This document shows, one piece after another, positions 1 to 6,800 of a stretch of 12,067 bases of DNA. Under the pieces are notes generated by a model, which ran no database searches, had not been told where the DNA came from, and saw only the letters and a program-made list of their open reading frames with translations. Numbering within the stretch: the first letter of the stretch is position 1; every line of letters begins with the position of its first letter. Both the position numbers and the translations under genes were made by a program. Source of the stretch: CAYTSW01 sp964440605 (GTDB taxonomy: Bacteria > Planctomycetota > Phycisphaerae > Phycisphaerales > UBA1924); contig CAYTSW010000083.1 of the NCBI GenBank assembly GCA_964440605.1, forward strand, positions 1 through 12,067. The letters run 5' to 3'.

Positions 1-1086
1 GTAGGCGACGCGCGGGTCGGCGTCGAAGGCGAAGTCGAGCAGCGCGGCGTCGGCCTCGGGGCAGGCGGCGGTGCGGGCCAGGGCGTGCACGGCGGCGAGA
101 CGCAGCACCGGGTCGGGGTCGGCCAGCGCACCGACGAGGCGCTCGGCCCGTTCGGAGGCAGGCATCGGCAGCGCTTCGATCCAACGGATGAGCCCGCGAC
201 GCGCGGCAGCGTCGGCGTGACGAGGCCAACGGTCGGGCAGGAAACCGCGCGTGCGCAGCCTCTTGAGTCGCTCGGCACGCCCACGCATGGAAAGGAGTGG
301 CGCGTCGCGGAGCAGCGCCCGTTGGTCGGGCTCGTCGGTCACGGCCTCGATGTGGCGAAGGGCGGTCGCGGCCAGTGCGGGAACGCCCAGGAGGGCGACA
401 GGAGAGATCGTTTCGCCGTCGCTGGCGAGCAGCTTGCGCGCCGTCGCTCGCAGCGCGAGGTGGCCCGCTTCATCCGATGCGTTGAGCCAGGCGCGGAGTT
501 CGGGCCCGGCGTGGGAGGCGTAGCGAGCGATGGAGCGCATGAGGCGGGCCGAGCGATGGTCGGCGAAGCGGGCGGCCGCGTGCGCGAGGACGCGGTCGAG
601 AGCGGCAGCCACACGCGTGTCGCTTGCGGGCAGCAGCGCTTCAGCGGCCTGTGCGAGCCCATCGACGGCGGCGACGCCGACCGCTGAGGCGTCGCGGGCG
701 AGTCGACCGAGGGTCTGGATCAGCTCCGGCAGGTGCTCGGCGGCCTTGCGGTAGCGTTCGGCGACGACGGTGGTCAGGACGTGCACCGCCAGCCGGCGGC
801 ACTCGGGCGCGTCGTGGCAGGCGAAGGTGTCGACCAGTTCGGGCAGGCGGCTTCCGGCGATCGCCACGGTGGCGGCCCGGGCGTCATCGGACAGGCGGGG
901 CCAGGCGCGGAGGACTTCGGGGAGGAGCCAGTGCGCATTTCGGTTGGCGGCTTCGTCGAGCGCGAGGGCGACCGCAGCTTCGAGTTCGTCGCCCGACGCG
1001 ACGGCGAGGAGCGAGCGCAGCGCGGCGCGGCGTTGGCGGGCGGGCAGGCGGTGGAGCAGGTGCAGGCGCTCGTCGAAGGTGGGCAT
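1..1086 (-). CDS. Helical-repeat (HEAT-like) protein, C-terminus cut by window edge
   Basis: Reading the minus strand from the ATG at 1086, the frame stays open for exactly 362 codons to the window edge, so the C-terminus is missing. It is the only possible start: upstream in frame there is no ATG, GTG or TTG before the TAG at 1198-1200. There is no clear Shine-Dalgarno, only a short G run. The protein is rich in Ala, Leu and Arg and reads as consecutive amphipathic helices. The stretch near residues 325-350 (LADPDPVLRLAAVHALA) is a typical HEAT/armadillo-like repeat unit; earlier units are more diverged. No signal peptide, membrane segment or catalytic motif is visible. HEAT-like proteins usually act as binding scaffolds, but no partner can be named here. 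The gene is divergent from the DUF2617-like gene. The coding call is strong because the frame has high-GC codon use and no stops; the family call is moderate. Confidence 0.8.
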   Translation of the reverse strand, partial: MPTFDERLHLLHRLPARQRRAALRSLLAVASGDELEAAVALALDEAANRNAHWLLPEVLRAWPRLSDDARAATVAIAGSRLPELVDTFACHDAPECRRLAVHVLTTVVAERYRKAAEHLPELIQTLGRLARDASAVGVAAVDGLAQAAEALLPASDTRVAAALDRVLAHAAARFADHRSARLMRSIARYASHAGPELRAWLNASDEAGHLALRATARKLLASDGETISPVALLGVPALAATALRHIEAVTDEPDQRALLRDAPLLSMRGRAERLKRLRTRGFLPDRWPRHADAAARRGLIRWIEALPMPASERAERLVGALADPDPVLRLAAVHALARTAACPEADAALLDFAFDADPRVAY

Positions 1087-1183
1087 GCCCCGATGTGATC
1101 GGCGGCGAGGACTCGCGGGCTGGAAGAAGCGATCGCGGACGCCGGGATGGGGTGGGGCGTGTCGGTAGGACTTTGATCGGGAG

Positions 1184-1208
1184 GCACCGGCAAGGTGCTA
1201 CATGTAGC
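1184..1208. promoter_or_regulatory. Inverted repeats in divergent intergenic region (possible operator)
   Basis: The 308-nt gap 1087-1394 separates the minus-strand HEAT-like gene from the plus-strand DUF2617-like gene. It contains a small hairpin (GCACC 1184-1188, GGTGC 1194-1198). This abuts a perfect 12-bp palindrome, GCTACATGTAGC, at 1197-1208. A related, imperfect site (GTGCTTACATGTCGC) lies at 1250-1264, about 56 bp away centre to centre. Paired palindromes between divergent genes fit a repressor site, but no regulator gene is present and the assignment is inference. No gene is seen in the rest of the gap. Confidence 0.3.
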
Positions 1209-1295
1209 CGATCAACATGGCGATTGCTACGAGGGAAAGGGTGTGGCGAGTGCTTACATGTCGCATGGATTCGGGCCTGATCCGCGTGTTTCCGC

Positions 1296-1323
1296 TTGCC
1301 GGGATAGGGCCTCTGGCTACACT
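1296..1323 (+). promoter_or_regulatory. Candidate sigma70-type promoter for the DUF2617-like gene
   Basis: TTGCCG at 1296-1301 and TACACT at 1318-1323 are separated by 16 nt, a fair match to the sigma70 pattern. Transcription would start near 1330 and give a leader of about 65 nt. That leader opens with a perfect 6-bp hairpin (GGGCCC 1337-1342, TTT loop, GGGCCC 1346-1351). Confidence 0.4.
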
Positions 1324-1394
1324 CGCGATCGCCGTGGGGCCCTTTGGGCCCGCCTCCTCCCACGCTCCCGTCCACGAACGATGGGGTTTTCGAT

Positions 1395-1943
1395 ATGAGC
1401 AGTCCGATGAAGTCGACCAGCCTCCAGGCGTACCGCACGATTCTGTACCGACGTGCCCTGCACCCCGAACTGTTCAAAATCAAGGCTCGGCGGACGATCG
1501 AGCACGCGGGGTACTCCTTCGAGGCGTGGCTCATGCCCGGCTCGCACCTGATGCGCTTCCAGCACGGGGACGCGTGCGCCGTCGAGTTGACGACGGAGCT
1601 CGAGGACGGCATCCCGGAGCGCGGGATGGTGACGGCCTACCCGTGCGCGGGCGAGCGGGAGCACGAGGAGGAGTTCGGGGAGGGCGTGAAGTTCGTCGCG
1701 ACGGTGCAGACCGAGCAGCTCCAGGAGAGCCTGTATCGGGCGACGTATGACGAGCTCGTGGCGTTCGGGCGGGCCAAGGATGCGCTGCTGCACGAATGGG
1801 CCGACGCCGAGGGCGGGCGGTGCGCCTCGATCCTCGACCTGCAGCGGTACCGGCGTGAAGTGCACGCCGACGCGTACCACCTGCTGGCGCAGGGGGGCGT
1901 GGTGCTGCGATCGCAGACGATCTTCGAGCACGGGGTGGAGTAA
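1395..1943 (+). CDS. DUF2617-like protein of unknown function
   Basis: The protein has 182 residues from the ATG at 1395; the frame is open further upstream, but that part is proline-rich and looks non-coding. Another in-frame ATG lies four codons downstream at 1407. No strong Shine-Dalgarno precedes either. The N-terminal segment with YRRALHPELF, then an Arg-Arg-Thr-Ile-Glu stretch, and the C-terminal HADAYHLLAQ...SQTIFE fit my memory of the DUF2617 family of planctomycetes and other bacteria, whose members are about 170-190 residues long. That is recall, not a search. No signal peptide or membrane helix is visible, so it is probably cytoplasmic. Several conserved-looking charged residues (His, Glu, Arg) could be functional, but no enzyme motif is recognisable. 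It is monocistronic: its neighbours are a divergent gene and, 303 nt on, ileS with its own promoter. Confidence 0.75.
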   Translation: MSSPMKSTSLQAYRTILYRRALHPELFKIKARRTIEHAGYSFEAWLMPGSHLMRFQHGDACAVELTTELEDGIPERGMVTAYPCAGEREHEEEFGEGVKFVATVQTEQLQESLYRATYDELVAFGRAKDALLHEWADAEGGRCASILDLQRYRREVHADAYHLLAQGGVVLRSQTIFEHGVE

Positions 1944-1962
1944 GCCGCCGCCGCGATACTGA

Positions 1963-1991
1963 TTGACTTGCACGGTTCGCGCACCGATACT
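1963..1991 (+). promoter_or_regulatory. Strong candidate sigma70-type promoter upstream of ileS
   Basis: TTGACT at 1963-1968 and GATACT at 1986-1991 have the optimal 17-nt spacing. Each hexamer differs from consensus at one or two positions. Initiation near 1998 would give a leader of about 250 nt before ileS. It is the best promoter match I saw in the window. Confidence 0.5.
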
Positions 1992-2032
1992 TGAGGCGTG
2001 ATGATGTGCTGCGCAATTCTGCGAATTCCGCT

Positions 2033-2064
2033 GCCCCGCTGAGACTTTTGGTCTCGGTCGGGGC
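2033..2064 (+). other. Strong hairpin in the ileS leader
   Basis: GCCCCG (2033-2038) pairs with CGGGGC (2059-2064), and inside it GAGAC (2041-2045) pairs with GTCTC (2051-2055). This gives 11 base pairs with a 2x3 internal loop and a TTTTG apical loop. No T-run follows on either strand, so it is not a canonical intrinsic terminator. It may be a leader structure or the 3' end structure of the upstream transcript. The remaining leader (2065-2140) shows nothing I can name. Confidence 0.5.
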
Positions 2065-2140
2065 GCTCCGCGTCGTCACCCTCCCACCCCCATCACCCCA
2101 TTCGTCCTGGGTTTGCCCGGCGGTATGCTTCGGCTGGTGT

Positions 2141-2175
2141 GGTGGCGTACGCACGGGCGAGACGCCCGTGCCACC
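2141..2175. repeat. Dispersed hairpin repeat, GTPVPP type, copy 1
   Basis: The right arm CGCCCGTGCCACC (2163-2175) is the reverse complement of a left arm made of GGTGGC (2141-2146) plus ACGGGCG (2153-2159), split by six extra bases. The loop is 3 nt (2160-2162). A simpler 9-bp perfect stem is formed by 2151-2159 with 2163-2171. The same arms recur at 5259-5283. One frame of the right arm reads Thr-Pro-Val-Pro-Pro, a signature I associate with spurious ORFs in planctomycete intergenic DNA. It lies in the ileS leader about 70 nt before the start codon. Confidence 0.75.
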
Positions 2176-2196
2176 CTTGGCTATGTCTGGGTTCGC

Positions 2197-2219
2197 GCGG
2201 GCGCACTGCCTGTGCCACC
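2197..2219. repeat. Degenerate copy of the hairpin repeat
   Basis: These 23 bases match 2153-2175 at 17 positions. Both CGGGCG at the left and TGCCACC at the right are kept, and the mismatches cluster around the loop. It starts 44 bp after the first copy, so it looks like a decayed second copy; chance similarity in GC-rich DNA is the alternative. Confidence 0.4.
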
Positions 2220-2246
2220 GGTCCTCGAAGGAACGTGTGAACTGCG

Positions 2247-5177
2247 ATGAGTGACACCACCACGACGCCCGATCAGGATCGGGCCAAGCGATACAAGAGC
2301 ACGCTCAATCTGCCCAAGACCGCCTTCTCGATGAAGGCGAACCTGACGCAGAACGAGCCGGCCAGCATGAAGCGATGGGACGCCGCCGGGCTGTACGACC
2401 GCGTTCAGGAGGCGCGGGCGGCGGACAACGACGGCGTGTTCATCTTCCACGACGGGCCGCCCTACGCCAACGGCTCGATCCACCTCGGGCACATGCTCAA
2501 CAAGACGCTCAAGGACTTCGTCGCCCGCTCGCGGCTGATGGAAGGCCTCGCGTGCCCCTTCGTGCCGGGGTGGGACTGTCACGGCCTGCCCATCGAGCAC
2601 CGGGTGATGCAGGAGCTGAGCAACTCGGGCAAGCTCGAGAAGCTGGCGACGCTCGAGGACGACAAGCGACGGATGGCGATCCGGCGTGAATGCCAGAAGT
2701 ACGCCGAGAAGTTCGTCAAGCACCAGATGAAGCAGATGAAGCGGCTGTTGACGCTGGCGGACTACGACGAGCCGTATTTGACGATGCACCCGTCGTACGA
2801 GGGGGCGGTGCTGGAGGTGTTCGCGGGGCTGGTGGAGAAGGGGCTGGTGTATCGCCAGCTCAAGGCGGTGCACTGGTCGGTGGAGAACGAAACGGCGCTT
2901 GCGGATGCCGAACTGGAGTACGACGAGCGCGAGGACATCTCGGTGTACGTCGACTTCGAAGCGGCGGACGCCGCGGCGGTGTACGAAGCGTTCGGGCTGA
3001 GCGAGGACGACGCGCCCGAGCAGACGCCGACGCTGATGATCTGGACGACGACGCCCTGGACGCTGCCTGCGAACCTGGCGATCTGCGTGAACGAGAAGAT
3101 CGCCTACGCCCTCGTGAGGGTGGACGGGAACGTCACGATCCTCGCAGAGGCCCTCGTCGAGAAGGTGACGAAGGCGGGCAAGGCCGAATCGGTGGAGGTG
3201 CTGGCGACGGCGGCGGGCGAGAAGCTCGTGGGACTGCGGTACCGCCACCCCTTCGTGCCCGAGGGGCCGGACTTCTCCACGCAGCCCGACGCCGCGATGC
3301 GCGGGGCGGACCCGGGCGGGATCTACCGCGTGCTGAGCGCCGACTACGTCACGCTCGAGGACGGCACGGGCCTGGTCCACACGGCGCCGGGCCACGGCGC
3401 CGAGGACTACATGACGGGGCTCAAGGAGAAGCTGCCCATCTACTGCCCGGTGCGCGAGGACGGGACGTACGACGGCTCCGTCCCCGAGTTCCTGCGCGGC
3501 AAGAAGGTGTGGGCGGCGAACGAGGAGATCGAAAAGCTCCTCGGCGAGAGCGGGCACCTGTTCCATAGCCACCGATTCCTGCACAGCTATCCGCACGACT
3601 GGCGCGGCAAGAGCCCCGTGATCTTCCGGGCGACGGAGCAGTGGTTCGTGGGTGTGGATGATCCGTCGCTGTCGCTGCGCGAGACGGCGATCGAGGCGAC
3701 GTCGAAGGACAATCCTGACGGCATCAACTTCGTGCCCGAGTGGGGCCGCAACCGCATGCGCGGCATGCTTGAGTCGCGCCCCGACTGGTGCATCAGCCGC
3801 CAGCGCGCGTGGGGGCTGCCGATCCCAGCCTTCTACACCGCCGATGGCGAGACACTGCTCAACGCCGACACCGTGCGCGCGGTCGCCACGCGCTTCCGCG
3901 AAGTGGGCAGCGACGCGTGGTTCACCGAAGACCCCGCGACGCTGCTCCAGCACTGGGCGAACCCGGACGGCGTCGACCTGTCGTCGCTGCGCAAGGGGCA
4001 CGACATCTTCGACGTGTGGTTCGAGAGCGGGTCGTCGTGGAACGCCGTCATCCGTGAGCGCACGGGCGAGTTCCCGGTGGACCTCTACCTCGAAGGTTCC
4101 GACCAGCACCGCGGGTGGTTCCAGACGTCGCTCCTGCCCGGCCTGGGCGTGATGGGACGGAGCCCGTACAAGACGGTCGTTACGCACGGGTTCATGGTGG
4201 ACAAGGCCGGCAAAAAGATGTCCAAGAGTCTGGGCAACGTGCTCGACGTGGATGACCTGCTCGCGAAGTTCGGCGCCGACGTCTGCCGCTGGTGGTTGGC
4301 GACGCTGTCCTACGAGGGGGACATGAAGTCGGACGAGGCCTTTTTCGCGACCGCGGGCGAGGCCTACCGCAAGATCCGCAACACGCTGCGCTTCATGCTC
4401 AGCAACCTCTCGGACTTCGAGGCGAGTTGCGAGGGCAAGGAAGGCATGTGCGTGCCGGTCGCCGACATGCCGCCGACATCGGTCGACGCCTGGGTGCTGG
4501 GCGAACTCGACGGCGTGATCCGCGACGTGCGTGAGGCGTTCACGGCGTATCACTTCCAGAAGGCAACGTCGCGGCTGTACAACTTCTGCAACGACACGCT
4601 CAGCGCGACGTACCTCGCGGCGGTGAAGGACCGGCTGTACTGCGACGCGCCCGACTCGCCGCGACGCCGGCGCACGCAGACCGTCCTGTGGGACTTGGTC
4701 GATGCGCTCAGCCGTCTGCTCGCGCCGATCCTGCCCCACACGGCGGACGAGACGTACCGCGCGCTGCACGGCGTGGACGCGAAGGACCGCGAGCGGTGCG
4801 TGCATCTGGAGCGTTTCCCCGAGCCGTTGAGTGTGAAGCGTGACGAAGCGTGGCCCGAGGTGATCAAGCGTCGCGACGCGATGCTCAAGGCGCTCGAGGA
4901 CGTGCGGGCGCAGGGCACGATCGACAACCCGCTCGATGCCGGCATCGTCGTGCCGGACGAGGGGGACGTGCTGGCACGCTTCGACGCGGTGGATCTGGCG
5001 GACCTGTGCGGCGTGAGTCGGGTGGAGCTAGCGCCGGCGGGCGAGGCGAGCCGCGTGCTGGACCTGCGGGAGGAGCCGCGGTGCGAGCGGTCGTGGCGGC
5101 GCGACGGGACGGTGAAGCAGCGGTCGGACGGGGGGATGTTGAGTGATCGCGATGCGCTGGCGGTGGGGGTGGGGTAG
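2247..5177 (+). CDS. ileS: Isoleucine--tRNA ligase (IleRS)
   Basis: Cytoplasmic class I aminoacyl-tRNA synthetase that charges tRNA-Ile with isoleucine using ATP; 976 residues, normal for the family. Visible motifs in order: NLPKTAF near the N-terminus; HLGH (HIGH motif) at 79-82; WTTTPWTLPAN of the CP1 editing domain at 266-276; HTAPGHGAEDY at 378-388, whose Asp387 corresponds to the editing aspartate; WCISRQRAWG near 514; DVWFESG at 589-595; KMSKS at 657-661; then an anticodon-binding helical domain. The start ATG at 2247 gives about 16 residues before the usual family beginning. An AAGGA at 2228-2232 is rather far away (14 nt). Odd feature: the C-terminal zinc finger is degraded. Where CxxC pairs are expected there is C946-x-x-S949 and S966-x-x-D969, so only one of four cysteines remains. 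The gene is single, with its own promoter region, and converges on plsC. Confidence 0.98.
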   Translation: MSDTTTTPDQDRAKRYKSTLNLPKTAFSMKANLTQNEPASMKRWDAAGLYDRVQEARAADNDGVFIFHDGPPYANGSIHLGHMLNKTLKDFVARSRLMEGLACPFVPGWDCHGLPIEHRVMQELSNSGKLEKLATLEDDKRRMAIRRECQKYAEKFVKHQMKQMKRLLTLADYDEPYLTMHPSYEGAVLEVFAGLVEKGLVYRQLKAVHWSVENETALADAELEYDEREDISVYVDFEAADAAAVYEAFGLSEDDAPEQTPTLMIWTTTPWTLPANLAICVNEKIAYALVRVDGNVTILAEALVEKVTKAGKAESVEVLATAAGEKLVGLRYRHPFVPEGPDFSTQPDAAMRGADPGGIYRVLSADYVTLEDGTGLVHTAPGHGAEDYMTGLKEKLPIYCPVREDGTYDGSVPEFLRGKKVWAANEEIEKLLGESGHLFHSHRFLHSYPHDWRGKSPVIFRATEQWFVGVDDPSLSLRETAIEATSKDNPDGINFVPEWGRNRMRGMLESRPDWCISRQRAWGLPIPAFYTADGETLLNADTVRAVATRFREVGSDAWFTEDPATLLQHWANPDGVDLSSLRKGHDIFDVWFESGSSWNAVIRERTGEFPVDLYLEGSDQHRGWFQTSLLPGLGVMGRSPYKTVVTHGFMVDKAGKKMSKSLGNVLDVDDLLAKFGADVCRWWLATLSYEGDMKSDEAFFATAGEAYRKIRNTLRFMLSNLSDFEASCEGKEGMCVPVADMPPTSVDAWVLGELDGVIRDVREAFTAYHFQKATSRLYNFCNDTLSATYLAAVKDRLYCDAPDSPRRRRTQTVLWDLVDALSRLLAPILPHTADETYRALHGVDAKDRERCVHLERFPEPLSVKRDEAWPEVIKRRDAMLKALEDVRAQGTIDNPLDAGIVVPDEGDVLARFDAVDLADLCGVSRVELAPAGEASRVLDLREEPRCERSWRRDGTVKQRSDGGMLSDRDALAVGVG

Positions 5178-5206
5178 GGCAGTGACGAGGGAAGGGCAGA
5201 AGCAAT

Positions 5207-5219
5207 CGGCCTTTGGCCG
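5207..5219. repeat. Small hairpin in ileS/plsC convergent gap
   Basis: CGGCC (5207-5211), a TTT loop and GGCCG (5215-5219) form a perfect 5-bp hairpin. It is the first of three 3-nt-loop hairpins that follow each other between the convergent ends of ileS and plsC. Confidence 0.45.
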
Positions 5220-5221
5220 AA

Positions 5222-5245
5222 GACGGGCTGGAAGCCCGTCCCACC
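5222..5245. repeat. Dispersed hairpin repeat, second type
   Basis: GACGGGCT (5222-5229) and AGCCCGTC (5233-5240) form a perfect 8-bp stem with a GGA loop, followed by CCACC. It has the same design as the neighbouring GTPVPP-type repeat (G-rich arm, purine trinucleotide loop, C-rich arm, then CCACC), so it is probably a sister family. It is located 3' of both ileS and plsC. Confidence 0.65.
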
Positions 5246-5258
5246 GAAGGCAGGAGGC

Positions 5259-5283
5259 GCACGGGCGGGACGCCCGTGCCACC
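5259..5283. repeat. Dispersed hairpin repeat, GTPVPP type, copy 2
   Basis: GCACGGGCG (5259-5267) and CGCCCGTGC (5271-5279) form a perfect 9-bp stem around a GGA loop, followed by CACC. It differs from 2151-2175 at one base, in the loop. It ends 11 nt before the plsC stop, so the three hairpins together sit at both transcript ends and could act as 3'-end structures. No T-run is present, so intrinsic termination is not shown. Confidence 0.75.
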
Positions 5284-5293
5284 GGCTGTTCTG

Positions 5294-6025
5294 TCAGCGG
5301 GCGGCGCGGGCTTCTTGTTGCAGGGATTGGAGTTCGTCGTGCAGGCGTTCGAGAGCGGCGTCGGGGCCGTGCGCCATGAGATTGTCGTAGGCGATGGGCT
5401 CGCCGACAGCGACGGCGATGCGCACGCCTCGGAGCTTGGGGAACGTGCGGTGGCGCGGGAAAGCGTCCTGGCAGCCATCGAGGCCGACGGGGAGGACGGG
5501 GCATTGGGCCTTGCGGAGGAAGAGCAGGACGCCTCGTTTGAACGCGCCGAGTTCGCCTTCGCGTGAGCGTGTGCCTTCGGGGAAGATGAGCAGTGCCGCG
5601 CCGTCGTGGATGCGTTTGGCGCCTTCTTTGATCGCGGTGGTGTCGGTCTGGCCGCGCTTGACGGGGATGGAGTTGAGGTTGCGGATGAGCCAGGCGAAGG
5701 GCTTGAAGTGGAAGAGCGAGTCGCGGGCGAGGAAGTGTGTGGCGCGTCGGGTGAGGCACATGCTGACGACGGGCGGGTCGAAGTGAGACTGATGGTTGGC
5801 GACGATGATGAGCGGGCCGCGGGCGGGGACACGGTCGAGGTGGAGGCGGCGCAGCCCGTAGCACGTCTTGAGGACGGCGAGGGCGCCGAGCCAGCAGCAT
5901 TTGTAGAAGGCGCGCGAGACGAAGCCCTGGTTGGGATAGCGCTCGCGCACAGGCGGCAGGGGCGCGGGGTCGGCGCTGGAGGATGGCTGCGTCGCGCGTG
6001 GTTCGGTGGGAGGGGTCGGACTCAC
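5294..6025 (-). CDS. plsC: 1-acyl-sn-glycerol-3-phosphate acyltransferase family protein (PlsC)
   Basis: Acyltransferase expected to acylate lysophosphatidic acid to phosphatidic acid at the inner face of the cytoplasmic membrane, in phospholipid synthesis. It has 243 residues. Motif I, NHQSHFDP (77-84), carries the catalytic His78 and Asp83 (HX4D). IPVKRG lies at 120-125, FPEGTRS at 148-154 (motif III), and PVLPVGLDG follows as motif IV. Residues 35-57 include a hydrophobic helix that may anchor the protein. The first 30 residues are Pro/Ser-rich and probably unstructured. The start is GTG at 6025, overlapping the cmk stop by 4 nt (GTGA), which suggests translational coupling. There is no strong Shine-Dalgarno and no methionine before residue 89, so a later GTG at codon 26 is the only close alternative. 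It is the last gene of a minus-strand operon. Exact acyl substrate is not readable from sequence. Confidence 0.92.
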   Translation of the reverse strand: MSPTPPTEPRATQPSSSADPAPLPPVRERYPNQGFVSRAFYKCCWLGALAVLKTCYGLRRLHLDRVPARGPLIIVANHQSHFDPPVVSMCLTRRATHFLARDSLFHFKPFAWLIRNLNSIPVKRGQTDTTAIKEGAKRIHDGAALLIFPEGTRSREGELGAFKRGVLLFLRKAQCPVLPVGLDGCQDAFPRHRTFPKLRGVRIAVAVGEPIAYDNLMAHGPDAALERLHDELQSLQQEARAAR

Positions 6026-6741
6026 CCGACGGGCTCGAGCCGCTCGCGCTGGGCGTGCTGGCGGACGGACCGCTCAAGAGTGTCGACGACCTCCTGCTGG
6101 CTGAGCGGGGAGGTATCGACGCGGATGGCGTCGGGCGGGCAGCGCAGGGGGCCGACGACGCGGGTGGAGTCGAGGCGGTCGCGGTGGGTGAGGTGCTGCT
6201 CGATGGCGTCGACGTCGGCTTCTTCGGGGCGGCCCATGGCGACGAGCTGGTCGGCGCGGCGCTGGGCGCGCACGCGCGGCGAGGCGTCGAGGAAGAACTT
6301 GATGCTCGCGTCGTTGAAGACGACCGTCCCCTGGTCACGCCCTTCCGACACCAGCCGCGGGTGCGCCTCGCCGATGCGCCGCTGCGTCGTCACCAGCACG
6401 CGGCGGACGGCGGGGAGAGCGGCGACGGTGGAGACGTGCGCGCCGACGTCGGCATCGCGGATGCGGTGCATCAGCGAGCGGCCCTCGGCCAGCAGCGTGG
6501 GCGGATCGGCGGACCAGTCGAAGCAAAGGTCGGCGCGGCGGACGAGCCGAGCGACAGCCTGTTCATCAGCGGGATCGAGCCCGGCGTCCATTGCCAGGGC
6601 GGTCGCGCCGCGGTACATCGCACCGGTGTCGAGGAACTCGAGCGCGAGGGCGGCCGCGAGCTGGCGGGCGACGGACGATTTGCCGGTGCCGGCGGGCCCG
6701 TCGATGGTGACGATCATCCGCTGTGGGTTGAAGATCTGCAT
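6022..6741 (-). CDS. cmk: Cytidylate kinase (CMP/dCMP kinase)
   Basis: Cytoplasmic kinase converting CMP and dCMP with ATP to the diphosphates, supplying CTP/dCTP and thus CDP-diacylglycerol. From the ATG at 6741 it has 239 residues, slightly longer than the usual 220-230. The P-loop GPAGTGKSS is at 15-23 and DTGAMYRG at 38-45. Then come SEGRDQGTVVF (core EGRD), the family motif FLDASPRVRAQRR, and RDRLDSTR with GPLRCPPDAIRVDTS near the C-terminus. The start is uncertain. ATG 6741 has AGGAG 12 nt upstream. The frame extends to a TTG at 6804 that overlaps the isomerase stop as TTGA. ATG 6717 matches the usual family beginning but has no ribosome site. cmk-plsC adjacency is a recurrent bacterial arrangement and supports both calls. 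Confidence 0.95.
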   Translation of the reverse strand: MQIFNPQRMIVTIDGPAGTGKSSVARQLAAALALEFLDTGAMYRGATALAMDAGLDPADEQAVARLVRRADLCFDWSADPPTLLAEGRSLMHRIRDADVGAHVSTVAALPAVRRVLVTTQRRIGEAHPRLVSEGRDQGTVVFNDASIKFFLDASPRVRAQRRADQLVAMGRPEEADVDAIEQHLTHRDRLDSTRVVGPLRCPPDAIRVDTSPLSQQEVVDTLERSVRQHAQRERLEPVG

Positions 6742-6800
6742 CGTGGGTACCGGCTCCTGCTCACGCACGAGCGATAGGGTGTGCGGGTGACGGGCTGGGG

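Noticed and set aside
2000..2246. T-box riboswitch before ileS
   Set aside because: The T-box core sequence (TGGNACCGCG-like) is absent. The slightly similar GGTGGCGTACGC belongs to the dispersed hairpin repeat.
2181..4805. Open frame of 874 codons on the minus strand, antisense to ileS
   Set aside because: It is codon-aligned with ileS on the opposite strand. It stays open only because the GC-biased ileS avoids TTA, CTA and TCA codons there. Its product is Arg/His/Val-rich with no recognisable domain.
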